From NCBI GenBank assembly GCA_020746995.1, contig JAGPXD010000006.1, positions 1,798,001-1,862,000 of the forward strand: DNA of 64,000 bases, read 5' to 3'. The notes beneath the pieces are model-generated. The model saw nothing but the letters and a program-made list of their open reading frames with translations. It made no database searches and was not told the DNA's origin. Positions 43,443 to 55,349 of the stretch are shown in pieces. A program made the translations under genes and the position numbers. The number at the start of each line of letters is the position of its first letter. Within the stretch, counting starts at the first letter, position 1. This DNA is from Plectosphaerella cucumerina. Taxonomy: Eukaryota > Ascomycota > Sordariomycetes > Glomerellales > Plectosphaerellaceae.

Positions 43443-46346
43443 AAGAGGGGCTACAGGTGCAGTCAGTCTACTGGCTCCCGAATGTGCCGTGCCGGGTCTT
43501 CCACGTGTATTCAGGCTGCAGGAACTGGAATAGAAGAGTCACACTTGATGATGATCAAGCGACAGGGCTCTTTCAGCCGAGTTCCATGGATGCCATAAGC
43601 GACACGGACCGGAACGGAGATGCGGATGCTGCCCTTGACCGGCTGTGTTCTCATCATGACAGCTGACCACGACCGTGCACCGGAGGGAGAACACTCATCA
43701 AGCTGGAAGTGGACGGCACCATCATCGTCGTTCCGATTCTGGGGACGACGGGAGATATACCCACCTTGCAGCACGCCACCTCCCCGTTTCCCCGACCATC
43801 GTCAGAATTCTGTTATGTCACGAGAATGCGATCCCCAGATTAGCAGTCAGTCCCCAGTCACCCGAAACGGCGGCGGAGACGTGCCCAGCATCGTGATGAA
43901 AGAAGGGGACCACCCTCCCCACAGTAACGAGCCCAAGGGGGATTATCTGCGTTGTTTTTCTCGCCAGAAGAACAAGCCCCTTGTCCTCCCCGAGATCTCA
44001 CGACGTTTTCTCCGTGGGGAAGCGAGATGGCCGGCCGCGACCAAGGCAGAGGCAAACTCTCGCACAGACGGTGGCCCGGAGAACGCCTGACGGACGCGGC
44101 TCGACGGGCAGAAAAAATCGGCCCTTCCGTTCCTGAGAAGCCAGACGGTGTCGCTGCTAGGCTCGTTGGCTCACTAGCAGCAATTGGCAGTCGCGAGTCT
44201 GCCCGAAGAGGTCCAGAAAAGGCAGGGGCAAGCCGGGACGGCCAGCGTATCAGAGGACATAACGGCCGCTTACATGGGGGTGATGGTGGGTCGCTCCTTT
44301 GGGGCTAGGACTTCTAGAATCCGCTCGCGGCCCACGCCTCGGGTTGGTCTTGCCCGTTCAGGGAGGCCGAAGCAGCAGCGTGAGCGCAGCGGGGTCTTGG
44401 CGTTCCCTGCTTGTTGGCGTCGAGGCACTTGGCACTCGAGGGGCAGGCTGAGCAGGTGCTCCCCCGCTGGCTGGTGACGTCGAGCCAAGGCTGTCCCGCT
44501 GCAGCACGAGAGGCAGAGAGGCGCGATGGAGAGGTGTGATTGAGTGCGCCCAGGTGCCCCGCGAGATTGTGCAAGCACGAATGGAGGGGTCCGAGATTGC
44601 CAGGGCCCTGGGGCGGCTGCCCATTTTCCACCCCTCCCCCAGACTTGCATCACCCTGCACCTGCACCTGCAATTGCACCGCAGCACTGCATCGTATCGTA
44701 TCGGTCCCCAGGCTTTGCCAGGCTGAGCCACGGGCAAGCACACCACACCGAGCTCCAGGGCATGTCGGGCCCGGGCTTTTGCTCTTCGGGGTTCCCTTTG
44801 GCCGCTAGAAACCGACCCCTCCATCGTATCATCCCGAACTGAACTGACGCTCACTGCAGAGTCTTCCATTCCAATCCCGCCAGGGGTACGGCCTGCCGCC
44901 GCCTTGCGAACGCCAAGTCCACAGTCGACCAACCAGCGCCCTCACGCAACGCCTGGCGCAGATGATGTGCAGTTCCAGCCCAAGCAAGAACCGTCCCATC
45001 TCTGGCATCCCAACAGAATTTTCCGTCGGTTGCTGCCACACCTTTTCACGCACGCGTCTCGACCGGCGAAGCCCCCGGCGGCCGGCGGCGTCGGCGGCCA
45101 CCACTGTCCGTCCCATCATGGCATGTTGGCTTGGTTGGCTAGCAGCACAAAGCTACGGCCATCGGGAGATCCAGCAAAGGCGGACGCGAAGCTTCGTGCA
45201 CAACACGGGCCGACAAGAGGACGCTAAATGACCCCCAAGGTGCTCGCGCCCACCTGGAGATACGGTCCAGGATACGGCTGCCATCGGCGGAGCCCCCCGG
45301 GGTGGGCTCGGCCGCGGGCATTCTTGGTGGCGCACTCGGTCGCGCTCTCCGTCTGGGGGGGTGTGAGGGGGGCGTCGGCCGGAGGGAGTCGGCTCGTCTC
45401 GCGGCCTTCTTGCCGCCCATCGTGAGAGAGAGGCTTCAGGAAGGTTGACACATCGCGCGAGGCTCACCCCGAGCATTTCCCCACGAAGCGCCACGAACAC
45501 AGACGGCGGCATCGACTAGGATGGCCGACCCCAGACTCTGCGCACTCGACCGTCAGCGGGGAAGACACGATTTCCGATTCTAATTTCTCATCTCGAGGCT
45601 TGAGCAGCGCATTATCGTCCATCGTGAGCGATGTGGGCAAAGGGTGGGCACCGTCAACAAGAGAATGACACGCCCCCCTGTCGACACACCCTGGACTTGG
45701 CGGGTTGGAGGGGCAAAGGTCCAAAGGAAGCACCGAGGGATGGCAGCGAGAGAGACTGACCCCACCCCCGGCGCCCCGTAACCGATGGGGCCACCGAGCA
45801 CCACGTCCTGGTGGTGGGCGGACGGGCGGGCGGACGGGGGCGGGTCATCAGCAAGACAGCGTGGGAAGCCCCGGCGCTGCCGGTTTCGAGCCTCGCCACT
45901 CTTCGGAAACGTCTATTGCGTGAGACCGGGGCGTCCAGGAAGCCAAGATCCAACAACCATGTCCCGCCGGGCCCAGTCTCCAGAATCCCCCAGAGCCGTC
46001 GAACTGCTATCTGGAGTAATTACGTCTTAAAGGTCACCCATGCCCCCCCGCCGATATCTTTGGCTCCTCTCTGTTTCCCCCCATCTAGCCATTATATCAT
46101 CAGACCTATCCCCCCATCTACCGCAGCGGCATATCTTTCCCCTGCAGATCATCACCAACATTTGCACACTGACTCGGACCCTCTCATGAAAACCGTCCTT
46201 TCTTACATCAAGACTCCAACGACCACCATCGTGCTGGCTCATCTCAGCAAGGAGCGTCTACCACCCTAGGACCACCTGGAACAGCAACCACTTGAACACA
46301 CCCACACTGTAAATACCAGACTTCGTGTCTACCCACTACCATAACA
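43443..46346. other. Gene-free stretch, 2.9 kb
   Basis: The longest gap in the window. It has many short overlapping frames on both strands but none with a recognised domain or splice pattern. Seen in it: an imperfect CACCTG run near 44655-44675, a GGCGGC-rich patch near 45078-45100, and an AT-rich element (ATTATATC) near 46091. It may hold a long promoter or leader for the 46347 gene, or an unannotated non-coding transcript. Confidence 0.5.
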
Positions 46347-46916
46347 ATGGCCATCCTCGACCGCTTCCGCTTCACCAGCTCCCGCAAGACGTCTTACGTC
46401 ACCTCAGACTCGGCCTCCCAGTCTTCGAGCCGCAGCAACAAGTCGAACAAGTCCAACACGCTCAAGCTGGCAAAGTCCTTCTCCTGGAAGACGCAATCGG
46501 ACGTCAGCACCAGCAGCGATGACAGCAACGACAGCAACCCCAGCGGCGGCATGTGCAACACCAACGACCGCCCCGAAAAGGGTGTCCCGTCGTGGCTGAA
46601 GAAGAAGAACAAGAAGGACCCCAAGAAGAACAAGATCCTTCACCCTTCGGAGAAGCCCCTGACGCTCGACAACATCCAGCACCAGGAGATGCTGAGCCAC
46701 TTCACCTGGACCTTTGGCAACCGCCGCGACTCATACGACCCCGTCGAGGAGCTCGAGGGCATCAGCCCTGGCACTTCTCGCAGGCCCAGCTACGATGGCG
46801 ACAGCAGGCCTCTGCCTCCCGGCTACGATCAGGACAACGTTCACGAGGCGCCCATGTTCCTGACACCTGACTCGAACCTCCATTCCAGGCGTCAGGCCGT
46901 TCAGATGAGCGACTGA
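46347..46916 (+). CDS. Small disordered Ser/Lys-rich protein, 189 aa
   Basis: Single exon with ATG in a good context (AACAATGG). The protein starts MAILDRFRFTSSRKTS. Its first 90 residues are rich in Ser, Asn and Lys (SSRSNKSNKSNTLKLAKSF, KKKNKKDPKKNK), probably disordered and basic. A compact stretch, LTLDNIQHQEMLSHFTWTFG (about residues 105-124), looks conserved and may be a binding motif. The tail has Pro/Tyr/Asp (RPLPPGYDQDNVHEAP). It has no signal peptide or membrane span. The family is not recognised. Long flanking gaps on both sides fit a strongly regulated gene, but that is inference. Confidence 0.7.
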   Translation: MAILDRFRFTSSRKTSYVTSDSASQSSSRSNKSNKSNTLKLAKSFSWKTQSDVSTSSDDSNDSNPSGGMCNTNDRPEKGVPSWLKKKNKKDPKKNKILHPSEKPLTLDNIQHQEMLSHFTWTFGNRRDSYDPVEELEGISPGTSRRPSYDGDSRPLPPGYDQDNVHEAPMFLTPDSNLHSRRQAVQMSD

Positions 46917-48723
46917 GCGTCGAATGCTTGACGGTCTCGATCTCATCTTGCATCATCAATCGGGGCCCATCACCCCACCGCAGCCGCAGCCGAGATGTTG
47001 CGCTGTTTTCACCCATTAGCCCTGGCTCTTTACCCATTCTGGGTAATGCAGCCGGGGGTTCAGAAGGGAAAGGCGACACACGACACCCGAAAGCACCCCA
47101 CAACCAACAGTGGGGGAGGATCTAATGCACCTTTACACAAACCTCATACACTCACGAATGGCGGCGCCCCAACGTCATCATCGGAGTGCATCTTTCCATC
47201 TGTTTCGTCATCAGGCAAGGAGTTCTGGTACCAAAAGCCCCTTTCAATTTTTCTCATTTCACCCCTCCACCACTGGAGGAGGCGCACCAAAAGTTTCAGA
47301 CCGCGACTCTAGACGACATCTTCTTTTTTACCTTTTCGAATTCAGTTTCGACACAACCCACATCCTGATGCACGAGCGTCAGGAAGAGGAAGGTCCTCGC
47401 ACGGATTGGGCCGCAGCTGGTGCCAAGGCCATGGGTTCGATGGACGGGTGGCTGCCTGCAGCTAGGGGGAGCTTGGGTGGACGGAAGGGCGACAATTGGC
47501 CCGCGACAGGGGGCGCGAGGGAAGGGGGCAGCTCAGTTGGTTCTGGAACGACCACTGGCAATTGGCCCCTCCCCTCGTACCGCGCCGCAGGGCTGGTTTG
47601 TCGATCCTCTCCCCCGAGAGCAGGTCGATGGTCATCCGCGCCACTGACCACGGTCGTGCCGAGGAGGCAGGATTCGATCGGTCTAGATCGCTTCCTTCGA
47701 GAGAGGTGGGCGTCATCCCGGGTCGATCAACGCCGTCATCAGCCATGTTGCTGCACGACGATCCGGGGGTGAAGACACGATGGGAGAGGAAGAGCAGCTT
47801 CACGCGCCGCGGGGAAGTAATTTAATGGAGGAGGGGGGTGTCGCGACACCGGTAGAATATGATGGCGAATAGCAATCGTACACGATCTCGGAGAATGGAA
47901 ATAACATCCAATTCAAGCATACCAAGACCGCCACAGATGCAGTGACGGCATGATCGTGACCTGGCTGTGATGTTTCCCCCGCAACGGGCGACACGTTTCG
48001 GGCTACGACGGAGGGTTGCACGGCAGCGGCAGCGAGCTTGGTTGGATGAGGGGACGGGAAAGCTTTCGGGTTTTGAGTGAGGCCCATTTTATCTATTTCG
48101 GAGCCAGGAACGCGAGCAGCTGCGAATCAAGAGACGGGATGAAAGGTCGTTGGATCGGCGGCTACTTTTATGCGCCGCGGCGGGGAGCACACCTCGACGG
48201 AACGGGAACCGTTTCGAGCGGATGTTCATAGCTCCCATATCGCGATCGCCAAGGCTGACCTTTTGGCAAGTGGTGAGGTATCACTGGACGACTGCCCTCG
48301 CCCGGCTTACTTGGAGCCAAAATACCGTACTACAGTCGAACACGCGTGGGGTCCTTGAACACGGATGGGCGGTTTCTTGGTCCTAGGGGCACCGTGCCTC
48401 CATCTCCCGTGAGTGTCGGGATATCTTGGTCTACCTGCGAAACTACCTAGTAATAGCGATAAGAAAGTCGACGACCACACATCGATGAATTTCGCCAGCC
48501 ATGCTCACATCGATCTGGGTCGTTCACAGTCAGGTGCCCACTGTTGCCTGGTGCCAAGGCTGTGACTCGATTATCTTGTTGTAGGCAGCCAAAGCAACGC
48601 AGAGCATCTCACACGTGATGTGACCCCTCACGACCCTACCTTACAATTTGGTTATTTAACGAATGGTTCTTATTTCCCCAGCTCATTCAGTATTGTCCCC
48701 TGTGCCTCTCTAGGTCTCCGACA
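46917..48723. other. Gene-free stretch, 1.8 kb
   Basis: This is the 3' flank of the small disordered-protein gene and the promoter of the F-box gene. A TATA-like TATTTAA is at 48653-48659, 65 bp before the F-box start, and CACGTGATG is at 48612-48620. Nothing else is supported. Confidence 0.5.
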
Positions 48724-49887
48724 ATGACATCTGCTCAGCACGTACTCCAAGTTCCGGAGCTCTTCGAGCTTATCCTTGCGGAAGTCCCTATGCGTACGCT
48801 CCTGACGAGTGCACAGCTTGTCAGCAGGAGCTGGAAGAAGCAGATTACCTCGTCTCGGCGCATCCAACAAGCTCTCTTTCTCGAACCATGCCCGCCAGAC
48901 ACGCCGCCGCGCATCAATCCTCTTCTGGCTGCCGAATTCCCCATATTCTTTGACGGCAAGCAGCATCGCAGGGACGATTTCAGCGAGCTTGCGTTCGGAA
49001 ATCAAGCAGAGAGTAGCCGAAAGGGGTTATCCTCCCCGCCGGCACCTCTTTTCCACAGCAGTGGCAACAGCATCGCTGGCAGTGTCGCGCAGGGCGCCGC
49101 AAATGCCCCTTCCGTTGAAGCTGCCGTGATATATGATCACGACACTCGTCTGGCCTTGCGAGAGAAGTTTCTTCGCCCATCCGCGTCGTGGCGTCGCATG
49201 CTGCCATGTCAGCCTGCCGTGATGGAGGTTGGTCTTTGGCGCTATGAGAGGGTTCAGGGCAACCGCAGCGTTGGGTATTTCAGTGTTCTGCTCCTAGCCA
49301 CAGATGAACATGATTCCTCGACGGATGCCTCCAACTTGAACAAAAAGCAGACTGGAAACGCCAGAGCCGATGCAAGGGTCGTCAACGAAGACCACAACCG
49401 GCTTGGCTGGACCATGGGCGCCATCTATGACGAGGGCATCGAGACTGTATCTTTCGGATCCCTTAGCTTTCGCGTCTTCTGGGACATCCAGAGCATCATG
49501 CGTCGGGAGGCCGAGGAGGATCTAAGAAGGTCCGACTCGTTTGGGTCAGGGTACGACTCGGACGGCAACAGGGCCGGAGGCGGCCGCGGGAAAGACCCCG
49601 GCAGTGGTGTCCGCATTGCCCAAGCCAAGGTTTACAAGGGCGTCACTTCCCCTGACGATGATGTTGACGATGATGAGTCGTGGCAGACACGGAGGTTTGA
49701 AGAGGCGCTGGGAGATCGCAACGTGGTGTTCCAGACTATCCACCAGCGAGGATGTGGCATGGGTGTCAGGATGAGTGAGGCAGACAGGACCAAGGTAGAG
49801 AAGGCTCAGAGGGATTTCGAGACGTACTTTCGTTTCCAGCGGGCAAGTTGGACGGTTTGGAGTAGGAGTTGGGTCGGTGACGACTAG
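48724..49887 (+). CDS. F-box domain protein
   Basis: Single exon, 387 residues, ATG in context ACAATGAC. The N-terminus (QVPELFELILAEVPMRTL, then SAQLVSRSWKKQITSS) is an F-box, which binds Skp1 and brings substrates to SCF ubiquitin ligases. The next line, RIQQALFLEP, with a later RPSASWRRMLPCQP, is the pattern of a common ascomycete F-box family that lacks LRR or WD repeats. The rest has a globular part (VGLWRYERVQGNRSVGYF, WTMGAIYDEGIETVSFG) with Asp-rich and Gly-rich inserts (SDSFGSGYDSDGN, PDDDVDDDES). The substrate is unknown. Confidence 0.8.
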   Translation: MTSAQHVLQVPELFELILAEVPMRTLLTSAQLVSRSWKKQITSSRRIQQALFLEPCPPDTPPRINPLLAAEFPIFFDGKQHRRDDFSELAFGNQAESSRKGLSSPPAPLFHSSGNSIAGSVAQGAANAPSVEAAVIYDHDTRLALREKFLRPSASWRRMLPCQPAVMEVGLWRYERVQGNRSVGYFSVLLLATDEHDSSTDASNLNKKQTGNARADARVVNEDHNRLGWTMGAIYDEGIETVSFGSLSFRVFWDIQSIMRREAEEDLRRSDSFGSGYDSDGNRAGGGRGKDPGSGVRIAQAKVYKGVTSPDDDVDDDESWQTRRFEEALGDRNVVFQTIHQRGCGMGVRMSEADRTKVEKAQRDFETYFRFQRASWTVWSRSWVGDD

Positions 49888-50205
49888 CGAATGCCTGGTG
49901 TTGTAAGATTCATTCAATGCCGATTAAGACATATCTTGCCCATTTGTGTCATCGCGTCCATTTTGCCACCATATCGATGAGGATTGTGATGCTAGAGCCA
50001 TCGTGTTGTAGATGATCAGATAAGGCGGCAAGGTGTAGTCGAGGTCCCCCGCGCTCCAGCGGTACACTAGGTATCCCAAGCTTCCCCGCTGTATCCACAA
50101 CTTTCCCTCACCCAACCTCCTCACCATCGTCAGGCCACGACAACACCCATTGCTAATAATTCCCACCCTTTGTTCTAACGAAGCCGCCTTGGCGCAGCCC
50201 TTTCC
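49888..50205. promoter_or_regulatory. Upstream region of the C2H2-Zn2Cys6 regulator
   Basis: 318 bp, C/T-rich near the start codon. No defined site was recognised. Confidence 0.4.
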
Positions 50206-53200
50206 ATGATACAATGTGAAATCTGCGAAACCTCCTTCCACCGTCAGGAGCATCTGACGCGACACCAGCGGATTCACACGAGCGAGAAACCATTCGCCTG
50301 TCCAACATGCGGGAAAGCATTCTCAAGACAGTACGCGTGTCACGCCCTTTCCGTTCTAGAAGCAGTTTTGACATCTAACCGCTTGGCGTAGAGATGTTCT
50401 CGGTCGCCACATAGCTACTCACGACCAAAGCAGCCATGAAAGTCCGGGGACCTACGCAAGAGCCTGCAGGGAGTGTGCCGCAAGCCGCGTGCGCTGCTCT
50501 CGAGGCGACCCATGCGGACGCTGCGTCTCCAGGGAATTGCAGTGCCACTATCCTATGGCGCGAAAACGCATAGCCTCGCCTTCTGGAGAGGCACTCGTTG
50601 AAGGGGATCGTGTCGACCCTGACGCGTCAGTCACGAGCCAGCGTGGTCGAGAGCGAGGCCACCTAGCGAACACAAATGCACGTCCAGTCGAAGTCGATGT
50701 CATATCTCACCATCCCGAGCAATCTTTCGGCAATCTGGGGCTGCCGGCACTGGTTGATCATCAAACATTTCCATCGCCGCCCATGGGCATCGCCAGCCAA
50801 ACAAGTTGGCTGCCAGTCATCAATCCTTCTCATCGACCACCGGTGATCGATCTTGGTACCCTGGGAGATGCGGGAGAACCGACTGAGCCTCAGAGCTTCC
50901 TCCCTCGAGCGGCTTATGAGGGCCAGGCGATTGACTTGTCATCCATCAACTGGATGTCTCCCGAGGACCACAGCATGCTGGACTGGGCCGGCCAGCTCGC
51001 CTTTCTTACCTCCGAGAACGCGGCAATCGACTTCATGGGGCCTCAGGATCTGTTCGGCGTCCAAGAGCAGCTGCAGGGAAGCACGAGTGCTTCAACAGAA
51101 GGCGCTCGCTCCTCCAACGGCTGGAGACCTCCCGAGACTCCGTCTATACAACGGCATACCGGGCCTGATGACGGAGAAGAGCATGCGTCGGCCCCTACCG
51201 AAGGCACAGAAGGTTCTACTCCGTCGATGTCGACTGAGCGAAGATTCTATGTCGAAGGAGCGGGGGCGAGGGCCCCTTTTCGAGGCCGAGCGACTCATGG
51301 GCCCTCCAGTGTCACTCTGCCGGCTGTGAGCAACAAGAGTCACGAACCTGACGCTCCAGACGGCTGGATGTCGCCGGAAACAGGCGCAGGCACCAGCGCT
51401 GACGCCAGGTCAATAAACAACCTTGTCTCCATCAAGTCGTACGAGAACCTGCTCCGTGGTCTCCAAGCTGAGGCTTGGCAACCATGTCCGGGAGTGGACG
51501 TGGGCGACTTTCCCTCGATATCGCTGGTCCGTTTGTTCGTGCGACTCTACTTTGAGCATTTTCACCCGACACTGCCCTTTCTCCGCCGAGGAACGCCCCT
51601 GTGTGAGAAGCCACAGGACTGGGTTCTGCTTCTCGCCGTGGCAACCACGGGGACCAGATATGCCCAGGGAACGCAGAACGCGACAATCAGGAAACATCTT
51701 TTGGACCTGTCTCAGACGGTGATCTCGCGCCGGTTCAATGGCCCTGTCCAAGACGACCACAGACTCTGGGTCCTCGGCCTTGACGACCTGCACAGTCCAC
51801 TTGTCGACTTGCCGACTCTACAAGCCAGCGTGCTGCATCTCATCAGCATGCTCCATGAGGGCACAGCATTCTATGTGAACCAAGGTCTTATCGAAAGGCA
51901 ACGACTGGTCCAGGCCTGTCTCAGCATGGACTTGTTTGAGCCGGGCGAACGCGCTCAGGGCGTCGACGAACCTGAACCGCGTGACGACCTGGTTCGCGAC
52001 TGGTTGGTCCAGCAGGCAAGAATTAGAACCGGCTTGACCATTTGGGTGAGTTCGCTTCTACTTTTCCGACATGATCTGCCAATATTGACTGACATTGTCC
52101 GAAGTTGCTCGACTCGGTGATAGCTTTCCAATTCGGGTGCCCACCCCTGATGAAGCTTGGCGATGCCACTGTCAACTTACCATGCCAAGAGGAAGTGTGG
52201 GATCATCCAACGGTTGACAAGATGAGCAGAGAAAGTTCACGATCAGGTACGTCTCCTACAATCAACGCCAACTTCTCGCACGGGTACTCATGCGCTGCTT
52301 CAACTCAGTCACGCTGCTGGAAGCTGTTGAAATCCTCTACATGAAGAAGAAACTTCCTCCGAGCCTGAGTGAATTCGGTACCCAGGTCCTGATCTACGCC
52401 ATCTATCGTCGGACAAAAGAGGCCAACTATCAGCATCAAACGACTCTTTCGTCATGGACCCCGAGCGCCAGCATCCAGAAACACTCCAAGATGGAGGTAG
52501 CAGAGGAAACGTGGCCGCCTTCCCGTCCCATCCTCTCCGCGTGGCGCAACATCGCGTGCGACTGCCTGGATATTCTCCACTGGGATGCCAATAGCAAAGC
52601 CGCCACGGCCGCGGGTTGGGAACACCCCACGATCATGCATCTTCACCTCTCCCGGCTGCTTGTCTTGACGCCGACGCAACACATGCAGACCTTTTCGAGA
52701 GCCTTCTCACGCACGCCGTTGAACGGGTCGCTCGAGAGTGCGAAGCTCGCCAGGACGCGTTATCATATCCTACAATGGGCCCTGCGCGATCAATACAAGG
52801 CTCGGCTCGCCATCATTCATGCTGGGGCCCTCTTGTGGCATGTTCGCCGCTACAGCAGCAACAGCTTCCTGGAGCCTTTCTCCATCTACATCGCTACCCT
52901 TGTCGTTTGGACGTACAGCGTCACCATTCAATCTGTCAGGAGCCAGACTGGGCCCGCGACGAGGGCCACGGACGTCCGCTCTGGGACTGGAGACAACGGC
53001 ACAAACCATGGGTCTCCCGAGGACCCTGAGCCATCCTTCATTCATCTGGACCGTCCATGCGACGATGAAATGGTGCAGACATACGTTCGATCGGGCGACA
53101 AGATGTCGGCGCACATGTCGAGGGTGGGAAACATCTTGGAGCCCGAGGCGCCGAGAAGGATCTTGAGAGAGGGGCGCCGGCTGTTGATCGGGCGGGACAC

Positions 53201-53336
53201 CCCGCCGCGGTCAAGCCAGATGACCGAGCTCGACGAGATGAGAGAAGATGGGATTCCCGTGTGGGGAATTGAGCGCAGCTATGCCGAGTTATTGGTGCGC
53301 TTGATACACAACACCAACACAAGCGGTGGCGGGTGA
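50206..53336 (+). CDS. Transcription factor with two C2H2 fingers plus a Zn2Cys6 cluster
   Basis: Nuclear DNA-binding regulator, 982 residues in four exons (50206-50330, 50392-52045, 52105-52246, 52309-53336). Introns are 59-62 nt, each restoring frame; the first cuts the second zinc finger at codon 42. Finger 1 uses Cys-4, Cys-7, His-20 and His-24; finger 2 uses Cys-32, Cys-35, His-48 and His-52. The Zn2Cys6 cluster has Cys-67, 70, 77, 83, 86 and 93 in the canonical spacing. A disordered linker of about 300 residues leads to the fungal middle homology domain (VRLFVRLYFEHFHPTLPFL, WLLDSVIAFQFGCPPLM, LEAVEILYMKKKLPP). Regulators with this double arrangement are a known fungal class. It precedes a sugar transporter and a secreted hydrolase, its likely targets by position only. 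Confidence 0.93.
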
Positions 53337-53738
53337 ACAGACCACATACCACCCTCGACATGGCGTCAATGGCAAGCTGCAACCTCACCCCCTCCGGATG
53401 ATCGACAAGCATTTCTTGAGAGTCCCTCCGGTGGGGTAGTCGAATCGATGTGTTCTTGGAGCTTCGGCTGGGGAAAGCTCCCCGCATTCTACCCCGGACT
53501 TGGAGGGCCTCTCCCCCACAGGGACTTGGGAGGGCATTGCTGGGAGGACAGAAACCACCACAGGAGCAGGGCATGACCGTCTTGTTCTTCCTACTACATA
53601 AGCTTGGCCCATTGCCGATCACGGCAGTCTGCCCACCCGACATGCTTGCTGGCTCAGCTCACACAGCGTCACTCTCGAGTCTCGACTCTACAAACATCCA
53701 TCCGTCCATCTTCCAAGCCACTCCGACGCTCCCCCTCG
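53337..53738. promoter_or_regulatory. Upstream region of the MFS transporter
   Basis: 402 bp between the regulator stop and the transporter start. The last 90 bp are pyrimidine-rich. The plus-strand frame is open from 53604 but has no ATG before 53739. Confidence 0.45.
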
Positions 53739-55349
53739 ATGGCGTCTTCCATCCACGAAGAAAAGGCGGCCTCCGCCGTCGAGCTCGACCATGCCTCTCG
53801 AAGCAAAGAATTGTCCATGGCCCAGCAGTCGGCCGAGGAGGAACACAACCTGAGCCTGCGCGAAGCGATCCGCCGCTATCCCCGCGCCGTCTTCTGGTCC
53901 GTCCTTGTGTCGACCTCGATCATCATGGAAGGCTACGACATCGTACTTATCGGGTCTTTCTACGCCTCTCCGGCCTTCCGCCGCTACTACGGCGAGTTTC
54001 TCGAACGCACCGGCACGTACGAGATCACAGCCGCCTGGCAGGCCGGGCTCAGTAACGCCGTCAGCGTCGGGACGATCCTCGGGGCCTTCGCCAACGGACA
54101 CTTTACACAAAAGTTCGGGTACCGCAAGGTTCTTCTTACATCCCTCGCGGCTATCTGTGCCTTCATCTTCATCTCCTTCTTCTCACCCAACCTCCCTGTC
54201 CTTCTCGTGGGTCAGTTTCTATGCGGAATACCCTGGGGCGTTTTCGCCACCATGGCGCCGGCTTACGCCTCAGAGGTCTGCCCAATGGCCCTGCGCGGCT
54301 ATCTGTCCGTGTACGTGAACCTGTGCTGGGCCCTGGGACAGCTCATCTCGGCAGGCGTCCAAGCCGGTTTCGTGAGCAACACCACGCAGTGGGCGTACCG
54401 CATCCCCTTCGCCATCCAATGGGCTTGGCCTCTGCCCCTCTTCCTCATACTGTGGTTCGCCCCCGAGTCACCGTGGCACTATGTACGCACGGGTCAATAT
54501 CAACAGGCCGAGCAGTCCGTGAGGCGCCTCAGCTCCGCGCTCCAGCAAGCTCGGGTCAAGGAGACTGTGGCCATGATGATCCACACCAACGAGCTGGAGA
54601 AGGCCATGGACGAGGGCACTTCGTATCTCGACTGCTTCAAGGGCGTCGACCGCCGCCGCACTGAGATTGCCTGCATGACCTTTGCCGCGCAGCCATTCTG
54701 CGGATCCGTCCTAGGCGGAACGCCGACTTACTTCTTCGTCCGCGCCGGTTTGCCCGAAACCATCTCCTTCGACATGTCGGTCGGCGGCCTCGGCATCGCC
54801 TCGGTAGGAACCATCATCTCATGGTATCTATTGGGAGCCTTTGGCCGTCGGACACTATACCTCTGGGGCCTGGGCCTGCTCACCGCCATACTCATGACCG
54901 TCGGGTTCATCAGCGTCGGCGCAAACGACACGACCGGCGGCAACTACGCGCAGGCCGGCATGATGCTGGCATGGCTCGGCGTGTACTATCTGACGGTGGG
55001 CCCGATCTGCTACGCCATCATCTCGGAAGTATCCTCGACGCGCCTGCGGAACAAGAGCGTCTGCCTCAGCCGCATCGCGTACTACATTGCCCAGATCGTC
55101 ACCAACGTTGTCAACCCGTACATGCTGAACCCAACAGCCGGGGACTGGGGCGGCAAGACTGCGTTTTTCTGGGGCGGTTGCGCTTTCGTTTTTTTCGTGT
55201 GGACGTTCTTTCGCCTCCCTGAGACGAAGGAGAGAACGTATGAGGACCTGGATGTTCTGTTTGATGCGAAGATTAAGGCGCGCGACTTTACAAAGTACAA
55301 GGTCGATGCCTATGCTGAAGGCGAGGAAGCTTTGGTCAAGCAGGGTTAG
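53739..55349 (+). CDS. MFS sugar transporter, maltose/alpha-glucoside permease-like
   Basis: Plasma-membrane sugar:proton symporter of the major facilitator superfamily, sugar-porter branch. Single exon, 536 residues, starting MASSIHEEKAASAVELDH. The long cytosolic N-terminus and EGYDIVLIGSFYASPAFRR in helix 1 are typical of the maltose/alpha-glucoside permeases. Other hallmarks are GHFTQKFGYRKVLL after helix 2 (the G-x-x-x-D/F-x-x-G-x-R/K loop), APAYASEVCPMALRGYL, and PETKERTYEDLDVLF near the C-terminus. About twelve hydrophobic spans are visible. Substrate specificity cannot be read from sequence; a disaccharide or oligosaccharide is likely by family. It sits between the regulator and the secreted hydrolase, all on the plus strand. 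Confidence 0.9.
   Translation: MASSIHEEKAASAVELDHASRSKELSMAQQSAEEEHNLSLREAIRRYPRAVFWSVLVSTSIIMEGYDIVLIGSFYASPAFRRYYGEFLERTGTYEITAAWQAGLSNAVSVGTILGAFANGHFTQKFGYRKVLLTSLAAICAFIFISFFSPNLPVLLVGQFLCGIPWGVFATMAPAYASEVCPMALRGYLSVYVNLCWALGQLISAGVQAGFVSNTTQWAYRIPFAIQWAWPLPLFLILWFAPESPWHYVRTGQYQQAEQSVRRLSSALQQARVKETVAMMIHTNELEKAMDEGTSYLDCFKGVDRRRTEIACMTFAAQPFCGSVLGGTPTYFFVRAGLPETISFDMSVGGLGIASVGTIISWYLLGAFGRRTLYLWGLGLLTAILMTVGFISVGANDTTGGNYAQAGMMLAWLGVYYLTVGPICYAIISEVSSTRLRNKSVCLSRIAYYIAQIVTNVVNPYMLNPTAGDWGGKTAFFWGGCAFVFFVWTFFRLPETKERTYEDLDVLFDAKIKARDFTKYKVDAYAEGEEALVKQG

Noticed and set aside
44270..44932. 220-codon minus-strand frame in the large gap
   Set aside because: No domain, no start context, no splice partner; overlapping frames on both strands are equally long.
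43443..46346. Search for tRNA or other structured RNA in the large gap
   Set aside because: No A-box/B-box pair or cloverleaf-like pairing was found by eye; a covariance-model search would be decisive.
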